Source: Parasphingorhabdus marina DSM 22363
GTDB lineage: Bacteria > Pseudomonadota > Alphaproteobacteria > Sphingomonadales > Sphingomonadaceae
Direction: 5' to 3'
Length of the DNA stretch: 64,000 bases
Assembly: GCF_900128895.1 (NCBI RefSeq)
Contig: NZ_FSQW01000001.1
Location: 930,001-994,000, forward strand
Below, piece by piece: positions 34,020 to 43,314 of this stretch. The notes under the pieces were generated by a model. That model did no database searches and was not told the DNA's origin. It saw only the letters and a program-made list of their open reading frames with translations. The stretch's first letter is position 1. Every line of letters begins with the position of its first letter. Made by a program: the position numbers and the translations under genes.

Positions 34020-34766
34020 TTAGCGGCCAGCCAGCTTTTTCGCTTCCGCCAGATGGGTGCGTCCAATCCGGATCTCGGTTCCGCATTTGAGGCAGGCCAT
34101 CCAGATGCCGCCGCCATCATGGCGCAGGCCGCTGATCCAGTCCTTGCGGACCAGATGCGACCGGTGAAGCCGGACGAATTCATCCGGGTTCAATCGTTCT
34201 TCGAGACCGGAAATCGTCTGGTGCAGAAGGTAGCTGGCACTGCCGACATGGAGCCGCATATAGTCCCGTTCCGCTTCCACCCGATCGATTTCGGAGGCCG
34301 CGATGCGGCGCAATTCCGATTTGTACGGGACCCAGAATTCTTCTGCCCAGGGTGACTCTTCTTCCGCGGTACCGGATGTCACGGCCTTGCGTTCGCGCAC
34401 ACGTGAAACGGCGAGTGACAGGCGGTCGGACTCAACCGGCTTCAGGACATAGTCGATGGCGGCCACGCCAAATGCCTCGACGGCAAATTTGTCGAAGGCC
34501 GTAACAAAGATGATCGCCGGCGACTGACCGGTTTCCGACAGGCTTTTGGCGACTTCCAGCCCGTCCATGCCGGGCATGGCAATGTCGAGCAGCAACAGGT
34601 CCGGTTTCAACTGTTCGGCCAGTCTGATCGCTGCTTCACCGTCGCTCGCCGTCCCGACAAGATTGATGTCGGGCAGGCGGGCGCACAGCAGCTGCAACCG
34701 TTCGATGGCGAGCGGCTCGTCATCAACGATCAGCGTGTCCAGCGGTTTCGGAGCGTCTTCTGTCAT
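34020..34766 (-). CDS. LytTR-type response regulator
   Basis: 248 residues: receiver domain (about 10-125) with LIVDDEPLAIERL and the phospho-acceptor Asp in LLLLDIAMPGMDGLE, Thr/Ser and Lys of the switch (FVTAFDKF, YVLKPVE); C-terminal LytTR DNA-binding domain (about 140-245) with VEAERDYMRLHV and FVRLHRSHLVRKDWI. The start overlaps the histidine kinase stop by 4 bp (ATGA), so the pair is co-translated. Confidence 0.93.
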   Translation of the reverse strand: MTEDAPKPLDTLIVDDEPLAIERLQLLCARLPDINLVGTASDGEAAIRLAEQLKPDLLLLDIAMPGMDGLEVAKSLSETGQSPAIIFVTAFDKFAVEAFGVAAIDYVLKPVESDRLSLAVSRVRERKAVTSGTAEEESPWAEEFWVPYKSELRRIAASEIDRVEAERDYMRLHVGSASYLLHQTISGLEERLNPDEFVRLHRSHLVRKDWISGLRHDGGGIWMACLKCGTEIRIGRTHLAEAKKLAGR

Positions 34767-35896
34767 GACGAAATATCCAATAGCAGCGGCATGGTCAGTT
34801 CGGCAACAAAACCACCGGATTCGGGACGAGTGATCACCAGCGCAGCATCGGAACCAAATCGCGTGTCCAGACGATCGCGCACATTGGCGAGTCCAATGCC
34901 GCTGGTTTCATGGGTTTTCCGTGCCGCCAGATTGGCATCCCCGTCATCAGCCACGGTCAGTTTGAGATAGTCGCCTTCGCTGCGCGCACTGATCGTGATG
35001 GTCACCGGGTGCTTGGAATGTGCCACCCCGTGCTTGATGGCATTCTCGACCAGCGGCTGAAGAATCAGACCTGGAACCAGAACGTCTTTCAGATCGTCCG
35101 GAATGTCGGTTTTGGTGTTCAGCCGTTTCGGAAAACGCACCGCCTCGATGTCGAGATAGAGATTTTGCAGATGGACCTCATCCGACAGGGGAACGTCTTC
35201 CAGCGGGTCACCGGACAGGCTGGTTCGATAGAAACGTGAAAGGTTCAGGATCATCTTCTCGGCTTCCGCTGGCTGGCTGCGCATGACCAGCGTGCTCAGG
35301 CTGTTCAGGGTATTGAACAGAAAGTGCGGATTGACCTGGTAGCGCAGCGACCGCAGCTCGGCATCCTGGGCCGCCTGGGCAAAGCGTGCCGCCTTGCGTT
35401 CAACCGTCCGCACTTCCGAAGCATAGCTCAGGGTCAGATAGAGCGAAGCCCAGCTGACAATGAAGAAAAACCGGGAAATGGCATCGGCCGCAATGCTTTT
35501 GAGCGCGAAATTCTCCTGCTCCATATATTTGCGCATTTCCTCGATATTCTTTTCATCGAAGAGACTTTCGGGATCATAGACATTGAACACGACATGATTG
35601 ATCGCGGCGATCGCAACCGAACAGGGGATCGCACCGGCAAAAGCTGTGATGATGCGGGTCGAAAGCGGCCGGTCTTCGAACAGTCGGAGAAGCAGATAGA
35701 GAATATAGGTCAGGCCGATTCCCAAAATGGTCACGACCATGCGGCGTATTGCCATTTCTCCCTGCGCGGGCCAGTCGCCCATGGTCGCGCGGATGGTCAG
35801 GACAATGACGTAAAACAGCCAGAATCCGAGTATCGACAGGATCGCAACCTGCTGGCCCACCGAGGGCTTGTGTTTTCCGATGTCGAATTTTTTCAT
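34763..35896 (-). CDS. LytS/YehU-type sensor histidine kinase
   Basis: 377 residues from the ATG at 35896 (the frame reaches 35947 but the extra part is atypical). Four membrane segments in the N-terminal half are followed by a His-kinase core: YQVNPHFLFNTLNSLSTLV (phospho-acceptor His), HATPase motifs PLVENAIKHGVAH and SGIGLANVRDRLDTRFG. It is a membrane sensor for the LytTR partner. The signal is unknown. A 244-bp gap separates it from the divergent gene at 36141. Confidence 0.92.
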   Translation of the reverse strand: MKKFDIGKHKPSVGQQVAILSILGFWLFYVIVLTIRATMGDWPAQGEMAIRRMVVTILGIGLTYILYLLLRLFEDRPLSTRIITAFAGAIPCSVAIAAINHVVFNVYDPESLFDEKNIEEMRKYMEQENFALKSIAADAISRFFFIVSWASLYLTLSYASEVRTVERKAARFAQAAQDAELRSLRYQVNPHFLFNTLNSLSTLVMRSQPAEAEKMILNLSRFYRTSLSGDPLEDVPLSDEVHLQNLYLDIEAVRFPKRLNTKTDIPDDLKDVLVPGLILQPLVENAIKHGVAHSKHPVTITISARSEGDYLKLTVADDGDANLAARKTHETSGIGLANVRDRLDTRFGSDAALVITRPESGGFVAELTMPLLLDISS

Positions 35897-36140
35897 GAGT
35901 TGCCCAGTATCAGATATCCGGTTCAGCTTAGGATAAGATGGTATCAATTGTCTCTATCTGAATCGCACCCGGTCGAAACATGCTTGCCGTTGGTCGAAAC
36001 AATCGAATGCCAGCGCGATATTTTCACCGTGCTGCCGGGGCTGGGGAGGAGTTGCCCACGTTTTCCCCGCCATGCTTAACGATATAATAACCATGTTTTG
36101 GTCAAGTGAAGTCGGTGGGAACAGACAGGGAGTCCCGACG

Positions 36141-36692
36141 ATGACCAAAGAGACCAAACCCATACCCGGTGCGATGACACTGGCCGAAATGAAAGAATTT
36201 GCGAGCTTTGGCTCCGCTACCCAGCGCTATATTCGCCGGTCGCTGGACGTTGGTCTTGACCGGGCAGATGCCGTGGAAACCTGGTCTCGTGATGCTGTCG
36301 AAGAAGCCGGGATCAAGGTCCAGATGAAACTGTACCGGCGGATCGCAGATATTCGCAAGGCGGTACCACAGGATTGCGCAATCGATACGATCGAGGCGTT
36401 CATGCCGGCGCTGATCTCGCTTGCTGCCTATGACCTGGGGCAGGGCCGCATCAACAGTTTTCCCGCTTTCCGCTTTCTCTATGAGCGCCTGCTCGGGCCG
36501 GAAGTCCGGCCCTGGCTGCCTGGCGCGTTTTGTGCCGCTGCCTCGCTGCCGCACCTGCATCCGAAGACCCGCAAGGGGCTGTTGCAGTCGATCAGCGAAG
36601 CCGCCGCGACTGCGCCCGGCTGGTCAACCCGTGAGCCGAGCTTTTTCCCGGAATGGGTGGAAAAGGTGGACAGCAGCAAGGCTGCGCACTGA
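36141..36692 (+). CDS. Unrecognised protein, 183 residues
   Basis: Starts at the ATG at 36141 after GGGAGTCCCGACG; the frame extends upstream without Shine-Dalgarno. Mostly helical, with LAEMKEFASFGSATQRYIRR, IKVQMKLYRRIADI and a Pro/Trp-rich middle (LLGPEVRPWLPGAFCAAASL). No signal peptide or membrane segment and no family recognised. Its 3' end is 30 bp from the convergent PF10118 gene. Confidence 0.55.
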   Translation: MTKETKPIPGAMTLAEMKEFASFGSATQRYIRRSLDVGLDRADAVETWSRDAVEEAGIKVQMKLYRRIADIRKAVPQDCAIDTIEAFMPALISLAAYDLGQGRINSFPAFRFLYERLLGPEVRPWLPGAFCAAASLPHLHPKTRKGLLQSISEAAATAPGWSTREPSFFPEWVEKVDSSKAAH

Positions 36693-36722
36693 GCATCGAA
36701 AAAACAGCGTGAAAATTCAGCG

Positions 36723-37628
36723 CTATCGGTTTTCCGCCGGAGCCGGGTCGCGGATTGCCGCCGCATAGGCGCTCTCCGCCAGATCAATCAGATGCCGGTC
36801 ATCTTCGTTCCACGGGTGAAATCCCGGCAGGAAGAACCTGATCCATGGAACGATGATCTTGCGCGCCACGCCCGGCCTGAACAGCAGGAACGAGAGCAGT
36901 TTCAGCTTCACTTTCGGGCCTGAAAAGCCATCCTGTGCGAGAAGATCAAGCGTATCCCGATAGCGATTCGTCCAGAAATTGCGGGTGATGATCAGCATCA
37001 TCAATGATTTCACTTTCCAGCGCTGCCAGCGGCTCCAGCCGCGTGTGGCATAGAGCCAGGTATCATAGGCAACACCTTTGTGCTCGATCTCCTCGAGCGC
37101 GTGCCAGCGCCACAATTCAGCGGTTTCGGGGTCGGCATTGTCGAAATGCTGCGGATTGGCGATGAATTGCTGGGCCATGATCGCGGTAAAATGTTCCAGT
37201 ATCATGGTTGCGGCGAGATTGGCGATTTGCGGACGGCCCCTGGTCATTTCCAGCGACTCGGTAATCCGCTGTTCGATCCGGCTGGTGTCATATCCGCTTT
37301 GTTCTACCCGTCGGTTCAGCGCCACATGTTCACGGCTGTGAATGACTTCCTGCTGGACGAAGGCCCGGATTTCCTGCTGCAGCTTTTCGGGTGTCATGTC
37401 GCGAAAGGCTTTGACGCTCTCGACAAAAAATGCCTCACCGCGCGGAAATGTCAGGGACAGGGCGTTGTAGAATGATGTTGCAACGGGATCATCGCCCAGC
37501 CACCAGCGGCCCGGCTGATGACCGGCTTCCCGCCCAAACCGGCGATCCCGCGGTGTGATCTTGTGATCTTTGGGTGTTGGTGTGACAATCGTTTCCGGTT
37601 GAGCTTTTACTTTGCTATGCATATTCAT
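36723..37628 (-). CDS. PF10118-family metal-dependent hydrolase-like protein (copy 1)
   Basis: 301 residues. A helical protein with di-iron-like Glu/His patterns: FVQQEVIHSREHVALNRRVE, ILEHFTAIMAQQFI and HALEEIEHKGVAYDTWLYAT. Members are annotated as metal-dependent hydrolases, reaction unproven. A paralogue of similar length lies at 43315-44277 (HSREHAFFNRHVE, HASEEIEHKGVAYDTWLHET). Divergent from a TetR gene, whose likely operators sit in the 70-bp gap, so it is probably repressed by that TetR. Confidence 0.82.
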   Translation of the reverse strand: MNMHSKVKAQPETIVTPTPKDHKITPRDRRFGREAGHQPGRWWLGDDPVATSFYNALSLTFPRGEAFFVESVKAFRDMTPEKLQQEIRAFVQQEVIHSREHVALNRRVEQSGYDTSRIEQRITESLEMTRGRPQIANLAATMILEHFTAIMAQQFIANPQHFDNADPETAELWRWHALEEIEHKGVAYDTWLYATRGWSRWQRWKVKSLMMLIITRNFWTNRYRDTLDLLAQDGFSGPKVKLKLLSFLLFRPGVARKIIVPWIRFFLPGFHPWNEDDRHLIDLAESAYAAAIRDPAPAENR

Positions 37629-37665
37629 GATCGGGCTTATCCATTCTGATCAACAGGCATCCATA

Positions 37666-37708
37666 TTTACATCAATGACAATAAGGTTACTTACATAAAT
37701 GTCAATAG
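37666..37708. promoter_or_regulatory. Direct-repeat operator candidate between PF10118 and TetR genes
   Basis: TTTACATCAATGACAATAA (37666-37684) and CTTACATAAATGTCAATAG (37690-37708) agree at 15 of 19 positions. The second covers the TetR start codon at 37699. A paired TetR-type site would control both divergent genes. Confidence 0.6.
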
Positions 37709-38316
37709 CGAAGAGACGTCTGTCCCCCGAAGAAAGCCGCAGCATGGCACTCGCCGCTGCGCGCGACCTTCTGATTGAAGCCGGACCGCAGGCGGTAACG
37801 CTCAAGGCTGTCGCTTCGCGTATCGGGCGGACGCATGCGAATCTGCTGCATCATTTCGGATCCGCATCAGGCTTGCAGAAATCACTGGCGCAATATCTGA
37901 CCGACCAGGTCTGTGGATCGATTGCACAGGCGGTTCTCAAGTCCCGAACCGGAGAAGGATCGGTACGGGATATTGTTGATCTGACCTTTGATGCGTTCGA
38001 CAAGCAAGGCGCGGGTGCATTGTCATCGTGGATGCTGTTGACCGGCAACGAAGATGCGCTGGATCCGATTGTCGATGCGATTCACGAACTGGTCGATGAT
38101 ATTGCCGAGGGCGGGCATGAAGATCGCGAAATGCACGAAGATACGCTTTCTCTGGTCCTCATGGCTCTGGGTGATGCGCTGATCGGAGAACGGTTGTCCG
38201 GTTCGCTGGGCCTCAAGCGGGATGCCGCCCGGGATATTGCAGAGCAACAGCTGGAAGCAGCCCTCGAACGCTGGCGGAAAGACCATCCCGATGCGGAGTG
38301 TCAGACGGCGAACTAG
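37699..38316 (+). CDS. TetR/AcrR-family regulator
   Basis: 205 residues: helix-turn-helix at about 15-60 (AVTLKAVASRIGRTHANLLHHF) and a helical ligand domain (ALSSWMLLTGNEDALDPIVD, MALGDALIGERLS). Divergent from the PF10118 gene across a 70-bp gap with direct repeats. The start (ATG) lies in the second repeat. No ribosome site is evident, so a leaderless mRNA is possible. Confidence 0.85.
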   Translation: MSIAKRRLSPEESRSMALAAARDLLIEAGPQAVTLKAVASRIGRTHANLLHHFGSASGLQKSLAQYLTDQVCGSIAQAVLKSRTGEGSVRDIVDLTFDAFDKQGAGALSSWMLLTGNEDALDPIVDAIHELVDDIAEGGHEDREMHEDTLSLVLMALGDALIGERLSGSLGLKRDAARDIAEQQLEAALERWRKDHPDAECQTAN

Positions 38317-38328
38317 ACCGCCCGCAAA

Positions 38329-38754
38329 CTAGACCGCAAAAAGCTGGCTATCGTCGGCAAAGGCCTTGAATTCGAGGGCATTGCCACTTGGATCCTGAAA
38401 AAACATCGTGGCCTGCTCCCCTGTTTCACCTTTGAAACGCACGGTTGGCGGAATGACAAAATCCACATTTTGCTCGGCCAGCCGGTCGGCCAGCTTTTGC
38501 CAGTCCGTCCTGGTCAGAACGACGCCAAAATGCGGCACCGGCACATTCTCTCCGTCCACGGGATTGGTCATTCTTCCGGAAGGACCTTCGGGATTCAGGT
38601 GGGTGACGATCTGATGTCCGAACAGATCGAAATCGATCCAGCTGTCACTGCTCCGGCCTTCGGCGCAACCCATCAGATCCCCGTAAAAGGCGCGGGCCGC
38701 GTCCAGATCGTTAACCGGAAAGGCGAGGTGGAAGGGGCGCAATTCAGTGTTCAT
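38329..38754 (-). CDS. VOC (glyoxalase/bleomycin-resistance) family protein
   Basis: 141 residues with the paired beta-alpha-beta-beta-beta layout: [56 protein letters not shown] and the closing [15 protein letters not shown], with metal-binding His and Glu positions. A probable metal-dependent enzyme with unknown substrate. The frame reaches 38802, but the start at 38754 suits the family. It overlaps the next gene's stop by 11 bp. Confidence 0.85.
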   Translation of the reverse strand: MNTELRPFHLAFPVNDLDAARAFYGDLMGCAEGRSSDSWIDFDLFGHQIVTHLNPEGPSGRMTNPVDGENVPVPHFGVVLTRTDWQKLADRLAEQNVDFVIPPTVRFKGETGEQATMFFQDPSGNALEFKAFADDSQLFAV

Positions 38755-39451
38755 ATTTCTTGTCCTTCGGGTCTGGCGCGGCAAGCGCGAAACAATGGTC
38801 ATAGTCGAGATCCGGTGCTGCCCGCAGGCCCTTGCGGCTTTCGTCGCGCGCGCGCATTTCTTCCCGGGCCCGGGTCAGGATGATATCGCTTTCATTGCCG
38901 CTATATCCCTGGGCCTTGAGTTTTTCCCGCGCCCGGCTGTCGAGGACAAAGGCGAGGGTCTTGAGATCCTGCGCCGTCCTGGACAATTTCTCTCGTGCAT
39001 AGACCTGTTCATAGGCCAGCTGCAGCATTGCCGCGCACTGGTTCAGTGTGGGTTTGGGTCGCGGCGGAACCACGGCATCGAGCAGGGGCAGGCAAATGGC
39101 CATCTGATCCCGGACAAGTTCCGCGGGCGCTCCGGTATCTTTGACCCGTGCCTGATGCGCGGCCACCGCGGCCAGAATGTCTTCGCGGACCTGTTCCTGG
39201 GTTTTGCCGGTCTCTGCCATGATCCGGACTCCGGTCAGTCCGGCATATTCGGCGCCCCGGTCCGCAAGCAGCGGATAATCCAGGTCGGTTGAGATGCCGG
39301 TTTCCTGTTCCGATGCGACAATTGCCAAAATGGCCACACAGGAAAGGTCCCGCCGTTGTTCCGCTGACAGGGGAGCCGGCACAGCGGGTGTTTCCGGGCT
39401 CGCAGCAGCCGGCTGCGCGAGCGCCAGCGCGATCAGGGAGAATACAGACAT
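38744..39451 (-). CDS. Uncharacterised secreted protein
   Basis: 235 residues from the ATG at 39451, with a short signal-like start ([18 protein letters not shown]), a Pro/Ala linker, then mostly helices ([46 protein letters not shown]). Three Cys pairs may form disulfides. No family is recognised. It is divergent from lnt. Confidence 0.6.
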   Translation of the reverse strand: MSVFSLIALALAQPAAASPETPAVPAPLSAEQRRDLSCVAILAIVASEQETGISTDLDYPLLADRGAEYAGLTGVRIMAETGKTQEQVREDILAAVAAHQARVKDTGAPAELVRDQMAICLPLLDAVVPPRPKPTLNQCAAMLQLAYEQVYAREKLSRTAQDLKTLAFVLDSRAREKLKAQGYSGNESDIILTRAREEMRARDESRKGLRAAPDLDYDHCFALAAPDPKDKKYEH

Positions 39452-39575
39452 GGGGTGCTTATACCGGGAAATTCCCCAATGCGGCAATGATCAAATCCTG
39501 TCCGCAATCTCCGAGTTTTGTCTCAGCGTGCATTTAACATTTGAACCTGATGGGCGAACGCGGCACAAGCTGCCG

Positions 39576-41129
39576 GTGTCCTCCGTTCGTGCCCTTTTGC
39601 AACGCCGACCCTATTGGCTGTCCCTGTTGGCCGGCGGCCTGTCCGCGACAGGATTCGCCCCGCTTGACCTGTGGCCGGTCACCTTGCTGTGCCTTGCCCT
39701 CTGGATGGCGGTCGTTCTTCAGGCGGATTCGCGACGAACCGCTGCCTTGTCCGGCTGGTTATTTGGTGTTGGTCATTTTGTGGTCGGCCTCAACTGGATT
39801 GCGCGGGCGTTCACCTATCAATCGGCGATGCCCGAGTGGCTCGGCTATTTTGCGGTGGTTGCCCTGTCCCTCTACCTCGCGGTCTATCCGGCGCTGACAG
39901 CGCTGGGCGCCTGGTGGCTGGGCAAAAAGCATCCGGTGGCCCTGATGCTGGCATTTGCCGGATTCTGGATTTTCACCGAATGGCTGCGCAGCTGGGTGTT
40001 CAGCGGGTTTATCTGGAATCCGCTGGGCAGTGTCCTGCTGCCGCTGGGCCAGTTGCCATTCCTGACAAAATATGTGGGCAGCTACGGTCTGTCGGCCATC
40101 GCAGTGATTGCAGCGGCTGCCCTCCTGCTCGCCTTCCGCAGCCAGTGGAAACTGGCCTTGCCGACGGCACTGGTGCTTGCCGTGCCTTCGGTGATTACAA
40201 AGGACAGTGTGTTCTATACACCAGGACCGCCCGCTGACCGGCCTGACATCATTGTCGTGCAACCGAATATTGGCCAGCAGGACAAGTGGCAGGCGGGATA
40301 TGAAGCAGAAAACCTGCGCAAGCTGGCGTCGCTAACCGTCCGGGAAGATGATCGTCCACGGCTCCTGTTCTGGCCGGAGGCGGCGATCCCCGACTATCTC
40401 GAAGATGGCTACCCCCGGCGCTATTATCGCCATCGTCCCGAATTTGTCCGGCAACAACTGGCCAGTCTGATGAAACCAGGTGACATGCTGTTGCTGGGTG
40501 GACTGAAACTGGAATTTGACGAAGCCGGTGAGCGGGCCATAGGCGCCCGCAACAGCGTATTTGCAATGGATGCGACGGGTGAACTCACCGGACGTTATGA
40601 CAAGAATCATCTTGTACCTTACGGGGAATATCTGCCGATGCGTCCGGTGCTGACCGCCATCGGGTTGTCCCGACTGGTTCCCGGCGATTTCGATTTTTGG
40701 CCGGGTCCCGGGCCACAGACACTGGATCTGGGGGAGTTTGGCAAGGCGGGATTGCAGATCTGCTACGAGATTATTTTCTCTGGCCGGGTTGTCGATCAGT
40801 CCAGCCGTCCGGATTTCATTTTCAATCCCTCCAATGATGCCTGGTTTGGAGACTGGGGCCCGCCGCAGCATCTCGCGCAAGCGCGGTTGCGCGCGATTGA
40901 GGAAGGTCTGCCAGTGATCCGGTCGACACCCACCGGAATTTCCGCGGTGATTAATGCCAATGGTATTGTTGAGCATCAGGTGGCGATGGGTGTAGCCGGC
41001 AAAATCGATGCTCCTCTGCCATCCTCTGCCAGGCCAACGCTGTTTTCCCGTCATGGCAATATTCTCGCTTTGGGACTGGCTCTGTTCTTGCTGATTTGTG
41101 CCATTGCCATCCGCAGGGCAGGACGTTAA
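39576..41129 (+). CDS. lnt: Apolipoprotein N-acyltransferase
   Basis: About 517 residues with five or more N-terminal membrane segments and a C-terminal nitrilase-like (carbon-nitrogen hydrolase) domain. The catalytic set is visible: Glu in LLFWPEAAIPDY, Lys in YDKNHLVPYGEYLPM and Cys in AGLQICYEIIFSG. It adds the third acyl chain to lipoproteins in the inner membrane. The frame extends to 39294; GTG at 39576 or GTG at 39528 are the usable starts; neither has a strong ribosome site and 39576 is closer to relatives. Confidence 0.92.
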   Translation: MSSVRALLQRRPYWLSLLAGGLSATGFAPLDLWPVTLLCLALWMAVVLQADSRRTAALSGWLFGVGHFVVGLNWIARAFTYQSAMPEWLGYFAVVALSLYLAVYPALTALGAWWLGKKHPVALMLAFAGFWIFTEWLRSWVFSGFIWNPLGSVLLPLGQLPFLTKYVGSYGLSAIAVIAAAALLLAFRSQWKLALPTALVLAVPSVITKDSVFYTPGPPADRPDIIVVQPNIGQQDKWQAGYEAENLRKLASLTVREDDRPRLLFWPEAAIPDYLEDGYPRRYYRHRPEFVRQQLASLMKPGDMLLLGGLKLEFDEAGERAIGARNSVFAMDATGELTGRYDKNHLVPYGEYLPMRPVLTAIGLSRLVPGDFDFWPGPGPQTLDLGEFGKAGLQICYEIIFSGRVVDQSSRPDFIFNPSNDAWFGDWGPPQHLAQARLRAIEEGLPVIRSTPTGISAVINANGIVEHQVAMGVAGKIDAPLPSSARPTLFSRHGNILALGLALFLLICAIAIRRAGR

Positions 41130-41199
41130 AGGGCATATAAACCTTTCTTTATGTCTTGAACGCTGAATATCTCATCAGCAAAATCACAGGATCTTCCCC

Positions 41200-42411
41200 A
41201 TGCGCTCTGAATTTATCTTCACGTCCGAATCTGTTTCCGAAGGTCATCCGGACAAGGTTTCTGACCAGATTTCCGACGCGATTGTTGATCTGTTTCTGTC
41301 AAAGGATCCGGAGGCGCGGGTCGCATGTGAGACGCTGACAACGACGGACCGGGTGGTACTCGCCGGCGAAGTGCGGGGCCAGGGCATGATTGATACCGAA
41401 GGCAACTGGGCCGAAGGTGCGCTGGAGGAAATCGAAAAGGCTGCGCGTGATACGGTGCGCAAAATCGGCTATGAGCAGGACGGTTTCCACTGGGAGACGC
41501 TGACCTTCGAAAATCATCTCCATCCCCAGTCGGCCCATATCGCGCAGGGCGTGGACGAAAGCGGGAACAAGGATGAAGGCGCCGGTGATCAGGGCATCAT
41601 GTTCGGCTATGCCAGTGACGAGACACCGGATCTGATGCCGGCGACGTTACAATATTCGCACCAGATCCTGCGCCAGATGGCTGAAGACAGGCATAGCGGA
41701 AAAGCGCCGTTCCTGGAGCCGGACAGCAAAAGTCAGGTGACTCTGCGCTATGTCAATGAAGTGCCGGTCGAAGCCACGGCGCTGGTTGTCTCCACCCAGC
41801 ATGCCCCCGGATATTACAAGGACAGCGACAATCCGGCACTTTACGAAGAATTGCGGGACTATGTGATGGGCGTGTTTCACTCGGTTCTGCCCGAAGGGTT
41901 CATTACGGAGAACACCGTGATTCATGTCAACCCGACCGGACGTTTCGAAATTGGCGGTCCGGACGGCGATGCCGGCCTGACCGGACGCAAGATCATTGTC
42001 GACACCTATGGCGGCGCGAGCCCGCATGGCGGCGGCGCATTTTCGGGCAAGGATCCGACCAAGGTGGATCGGTCGGCTGCCTATATCACCCGGTATCTGG
42101 CGAAGAATGTCGTCGCGGCCGGCCTCGCCAAACGCTGCGCAATCCAGCTCTCCTATGCCATCGGCGTAGCCGAGCCGCTGTCGATCAATGTCGACCTGCA
42201 TGGCACCGGTACGGTCGATGAAGCCAAACTGGAAGAGGTCCTGCCCAAACTGGTACGCCTGACGCCAAAGGGTATCCGGACCCATCTGGGCCTCAACAAG
42301 CCGATCTATGGTCCGACTGCGGCTTACGGGCATTTTGGCCGGACTGCCGAGGGTGATCTGTTTACCTGGGAAAAAACCGATCTGGTGGACCAGCTGAAAG
42401 CGGCTTTCTAA
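41200..42411 (+). CDS. metK: S-adenosylmethionine synthase
   Basis: 403 residues. Signature motifs: [29 protein letters not shown] and the Gly-rich [19 protein letters not shown]. It makes S-adenosylmethionine from methionine and ATP. TrmB, which uses SAM, follows 28 bp later. The 70-bp gap after lnt holds no SAM riboswitch of a type I recognise. Confidence 0.97.
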   Translation: MRSEFIFTSESVSEGHPDKVSDQISDAIVDLFLSKDPEARVACETLTTTDRVVLAGEVRGQGMIDTEGNWAEGALEEIEKAARDTVRKIGYEQDGFHWETLTFENHLHPQSAHIAQGVDESGNKDEGAGDQGIMFGYASDETPDLMPATLQYSHQILRQMAEDRHSGKAPFLEPDSKSQVTLRYVNEVPVEATALVVSTQHAPGYYKDSDNPALYEELRDYVMGVFHSVLPEGFITENTVIHVNPTGRFEIGGPDGDAGLTGRKIIVDTYGGASPHGGGAFSGKDPTKVDRSAAYITRYLAKNVVAAGLAKRCAIQLSYAIGVAEPLSINVDLHGTGTVDEAKLEEVLPKLVRLTPKGIRTHLGLNKPIYGPTAAYGHFGRTAEGDLFTWEKTDLVDQLKAAF

Positions 42412-42439
42412 GCTCAGCGAGCGGTGTTAGGGCCGCGCA

Positions 42440-43135
42440 ATGACCGGTAAAAAGCGATCAGATCCGACACAGATTCGGCGCCTTTATGGCCGCCGCCAGG
42501 GGCATGCCTTGCGCGGCGCGCAGATCGAGCTGGTCGAAAAGCTGCTGCCCCAGATCAGCGTACCGGAAGAAGGTTCGGTGACTTCTGCCTCGCTTTTCGG
42601 TGACGACCGGCCGCTGCATTTCGAAATCGGATTCGGCGCCGGAGAGCATATGGCAATGCGTGCGGACATGCTGCCCGATCATGGCTTTATCGGTTGCGAA
42701 CCCTATCTCAATGGCATGGTTGGAGCCTTGCAGCATATCCGCGACGGCGTGCTGCCCAATATCCGGCTGCACATGGGCAATGCGCTCGATGTGCTGGAAC
42801 GTATCCCTGATGGCAGCCTGAGCTTCGTTTATCTGCTCCATCCGGATCCATGGCCCAAGGCGCGGCATGCGAAACGGCGATTCATGAATGACGGTCCGGT
42901 TGACCTGATTGCGGCCAAGCTGAAACCAGGTGGCGAATTTCGGTTCGGGACCGATCATCCGGTCTATCTGGAATGGGCGATGATGATCATGAGCCGGCGC
43001 CGCGAATTTGACTGGCTTTGCTCCAGTCCCAAAGACTGGATGATCCGGCCCGGCGGCTGGCCGGAAACCCGCTATGAAGCAAAGGCCCGCCAAAAAGGGC
43101 ACGAAGTCTGGTATTTTCGCTATCGGCGCCGGTAG
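42440..43135 (+). CDS. trmB: tRNA (guanosine-46-N7)-methyltransferase
   Basis: 231 residues. SAM-binding motif LHFEIGFGAGEHMAMRADM, then the TrmB signature FVYLLHPDPWPKARHAKRRF and LKPGGEFRFGTDHPVYLEW. It methylates G46 in the variable loop of tRNAs. It follows metK by 28 bp on the same strand. A weak AAACCC/GGGTTT hairpin at 43186-43206 may end the transcript. Confidence 0.95.
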   Translation: MTGKKRSDPTQIRRLYGRRQGHALRGAQIELVEKLLPQISVPEEGSVTSASLFGDDRPLHFEIGFGAGEHMAMRADMLPDHGFIGCEPYLNGMVGALQHIRDGVLPNIRLHMGNALDVLERIPDGSLSFVYLLHPDPWPKARHAKRRFMNDGPVDLIAAKLKPGGEFRFGTDHPVYLEWAMMIMSRRREFDWLCSSPKDWMIRPGGWPETRYEAKARQKGHEVWYFRYRRR

Positions 43136-43314
43136 GAGCCGAAACAGCAACAACCGGGTACCGGCAGACAGCATCAATCGCCGATAAACCCAAAATGGTC
43201 GGGTTTTCTGCCCTTTTCCAGCTGGCCATCAGCTTTTTGTTAACTCTCCTCCTGTAGACATCGATTAACCAGTAATCTCTTGCGTTTAAACGCTTTTGGA
43301 GGACCGCAACACTA

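Noticed and set aside
41130-41199. Possible SAM riboswitch before metK
   Set aside because: The 70-bp gap has no pseudoknot core of SAM-II or SAM/SAH type that I can recognise, and is short.
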